Source of the DNA: SZUA-365 sp034002405
GTDB lineage: Bacteria > Bacteroidota > Ignavibacteria > SZUA-365
Direction of reading: 5' to 3'
Length of the DNA stretch: 31,355 nucleotides
NCBI GenBank assembly: GCA_034002405.1
Contig: JAVFAS010000042.1
Span: 1-31,355 of the forward strand
The notes under the pieces were generated by a model, which had not been told where the DNA came from, did not search any database, and worked only from the letters and a program-made list of their open reading frames with translations. Both the position numbers and the translations under genes were made by a program. Below, piece after piece: positions 29,765-31,355 of the stretch (position 1 is the first letter of the stretch; every line of letters begins with the position of its first letter).

Positions 29765-31355
29765 ATGCGGTATCACCATCAATCCAACGCCCCACCGGGG
29801 TGTGTACCGCAGGCGCATTCACCAGATGTGTTACAATGCGGCATTTGCGCCGCCATCGTGCTGCTGTTCATCCCGTCAATGCTCCACGCGCAGTCCATCA
29901 TCCCGCCGGACGAACTCGCCCGTCCGGACTACGTGCTCGAGATACTCACGAAAATCCAGCCGAGGAACCACCCCGGCTTCGGTCGCTGGACGGCGCCGCT
30001 CGGCGATCTCGATGGCGATGGCTATGACGACTTCGCGGTGTCGACGCTGGCCGACACGACGTTCATTTTTCTCGGCGGAGATCCTCTCGACCATGAACCG
30101 GCGTTCTTCGTGCTGGGGGGAGCGATGGGTCTCACCGCGGGGGATTTCAACGGCGACGGCCTCGTGGACATTGTCACGGCACGTTCAAATCTCTCGTTGC
30201 CCGATCCCGAGTTGAAGGGCACCATCCGCATCTACCTCAACACCGGCGGCCTGCCTCCGTATCCCGACGAACCGGACCGCGTCATGGTTGGCGATATACG
30301 CGGTGCACAGGTGGGATATTCACGATCTCCATGGCACTCCGGAGTCATCAGTGCGGATTTGAACGGCGATGGTATCGCGGACCTGCTCTATACAACCACA
30401 ATTCGCTTCGACCCGGCCGCGGAGGGTCGGCTGAACCTTATCCTCGGTGGACAAGACTTCATCGAACGCATGCCATATCAGTTCCAGCCGCATCCACGCG
30501 GGAGGAACGCGTCTTTTGCCAGAACATATATGACCGGCGATCTCAATGGCGACGGCTGCGACGACCTGATGATTTTCGGCGACGACGTCGACACCCTCCG
30601 AAATCAGAGAATCCAGCAGATGAGTCTCTACCTCGGAAACCGTGAAGGGCTGTTCGACGGTCCCGACATCGTCAATCGCGACGACAGCGCCTGGGTGGTG
30701 GCGCGACAGGTATCCAATGTCTGCGATGTCAATGGTGACGGCTGCGATGACATTCTCAATGGCTATCCGCTCACGCTGTTCGGTTCGGCGCATCTGTTTC
30801 GCAGCTCGCCGGCGCTCACACTGCACCGAAGCATCTGGCTCAACGATTCCATCCCGAACCAGTTCCCGGATTTCTACATTGGTCCGCACATCATCAGCCC
30901 CGTGGGCGACATGAACGGTGACGGATATGACGATTTCATCGTCGGCGTGTCCACGCTGGGGGAACCCAACGGGACCGTGTACCTCCTGCATCCTGCCGGA
31001 CCTCTCGGTGATTGGAAAACCGCGACGGGAAGGGTCGGAATCATTCCGGAGCGAGATCACCTTAACGAAGGGGCATTTCCCGCCGGGGACGTCAATGGTG
31101 ACGGGTTTGAGGATATCATTCTTGTGGGAAGACCGAGCAAACTTGATGCGGATAGCCCTAGCCAACGCGTCTGGCTTTTCCGTGGAAGTCCGCGACTTCG
31201 CACCGGAGTGGAAAGCCCGCCATCTCCGGATGTCGGTGCGCTCGAGGTCTGGCCGCGGCCCCTGCCTGCCGGGGAGTCGCTTTCCGTCCGGCTTCCCGGG
31301 ACGGGACGAGGGATACTCTCGGTATACGATCTTCTCGGACGAACGCATCTCGAGT
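29765..31355 (+). CDS. Secreted FG-GAP/VCBS seven-repeat propeller protein with T9SS sorting domain (partial)
   Basis: The frame starts at ATG 29765, 6 nt after a GGAGG Shine-Dalgarno, and stays open to the window edge (530 codons seen). A long N-region precedes a signal-peptide core (CAAIVLLFIPSMLHA, cut near AQS, residues about 31-45). Seven calcium-loop repeats of the type DxNGDGxxD begin at residues 81, 127, 198, 259, 321, 382 and 442, roughly 60 apart, as expected for a seven-bladed integrin-alpha-like propeller. From about 492 the sequence (LEVWPRPLPAGESLSVRLPG, then LSVYDLLGRTHLE) enters a T9SS type A-like sorting domain, cut by the edge. It is probably secreted or held on the cell surface; its binding partner is unknown. 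Confidence 0.87.
   Translation, partial: MRYHHQSNAPPGCVPQAHSPDVLQCGICAAIVLLFIPSMLHAQSIIPPDELARPDYVLEILTKIQPRNHPGFGRWTAPLGDLDGDGYDDFAVSTLADTTFIFLGGDPLDHEPAFFVLGGAMGLTAGDFNGDGLVDIVTARSNLSLPDPELKGTIRIYLNTGGLPPYPDEPDRVMVGDIRGAQVGYSRSPWHSGVISADLNGDGIADLLYTTTIRFDPAAEGRLNLILGGQDFIERMPYQFQPHPRGRNASFARTYMTGDLNGDGCDDLMIFGDDVDTLRNQRIQQMSLYLGNREGLFDGPDIVNRDDSAWVVARQVSNVCDVNGDGCDDILNGYPLTLFGSAHLFRSSPALTLHRSIWLNDSIPNQFPDFYIGPHIISPVGDMNGDGYDDFIVGVSTLGEPNGTVYLLHPAGPLGDWKTATGRVGIIPERDHLNEGAFPAGDVNGDGFEDIILVGRPSKLDADSPSQRVWLFRGSPRLRTGVESPPSPDVGALEVWPRPLPAGESLSVRLPGTGRGILSVYDLLGRTHLE

Noticed and set aside
29670..30215. The FG-GAP gene as a frameshifted pseudogene made of several short frames
   Set aside because: Translating from 29765 in one frame gives seven intact repeats with no stop to the window edge; the short frames are shadows.
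30320..31348. A 342-codon minus-strand frame at the right edge
   Set aside because: It is antisense to the FG-GAP gene; its repetitive AVTIDIA-like pattern is the mirror of the calcium loops.

Overview
The window looks like a chromosomal segment of a GC-rich bacterium from the FCB group (Bacteroidota / Ignavibacteria / Kapabacteria side). The reasons are two secreted proteins with a type IX secretion (T9SS) type A-like C-terminal sorting domain, a long Bacteroidota-style KtrB/TrkH potassium channel, and a MqnA/MqnD-like protein. Many genes carry readable GGAG/AGGA Shine-Dalgarno sequences, which is unlike typical Bacteroidia and fits a deeper branch. The exact lineage cannot be fixed from the sequence alone.

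Layout. (1) About 1-5.7 kb, minus strand: a GlmM-like phosphohexomutase, enolase, glycerate 2-kinase, a second phosphohexomutase and an exported repeat protein cut by the window edge. This is a sugar-phosphate and lower-glycolysis cluster. (2) 5.8-9.06 kb, plus strand: a Ktr-type potassium uptake operon (channel plus RCK gating subunit), followed 1 nt later by a small membrane protein with a HAMP-like linker and a PAS-like domain but no output domain. (3) 9.08-20.9 kb, all minus strand: the conserved translation and secretion cluster ffh-rpsP-rimM-trmD-rplS, then a MqnA/MqnD-like protein, recN, cysS, a lone cyclic-nucleotide-binding protein, an AI-2E family permease, rlmD and a PAP2 phosphatase. 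Many of these genes overlap or nearly touch. (4) 20.9-31.4 kb: an accessory region with a 77-bp REP-like tandem repeat, a DUF4256 protein, a lipoprotein, a 1,865-residue T9SS-type surface protein, a heptanucleotide microsatellite, a scar joining the 5' end of a DUF4242 gene to the 3' end of an mtaB-like gene, and the start of a seven-repeat FG-GAP propeller protein that leaves the window.

The core genes are ordinary. The points most worth a second look are the orphan HAMP-PAS protein in the potassium operon, the DUF4242/mtaB deletion scar beside the heptamer repeat, the low-complexity extension of ribosomal protein S16, the REP-like repeat and the giant surface protein. I found no CRISPR array, intact transposase, rRNA or tRNA gene. 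Positions within proteins were counted by hand and some are approximate.
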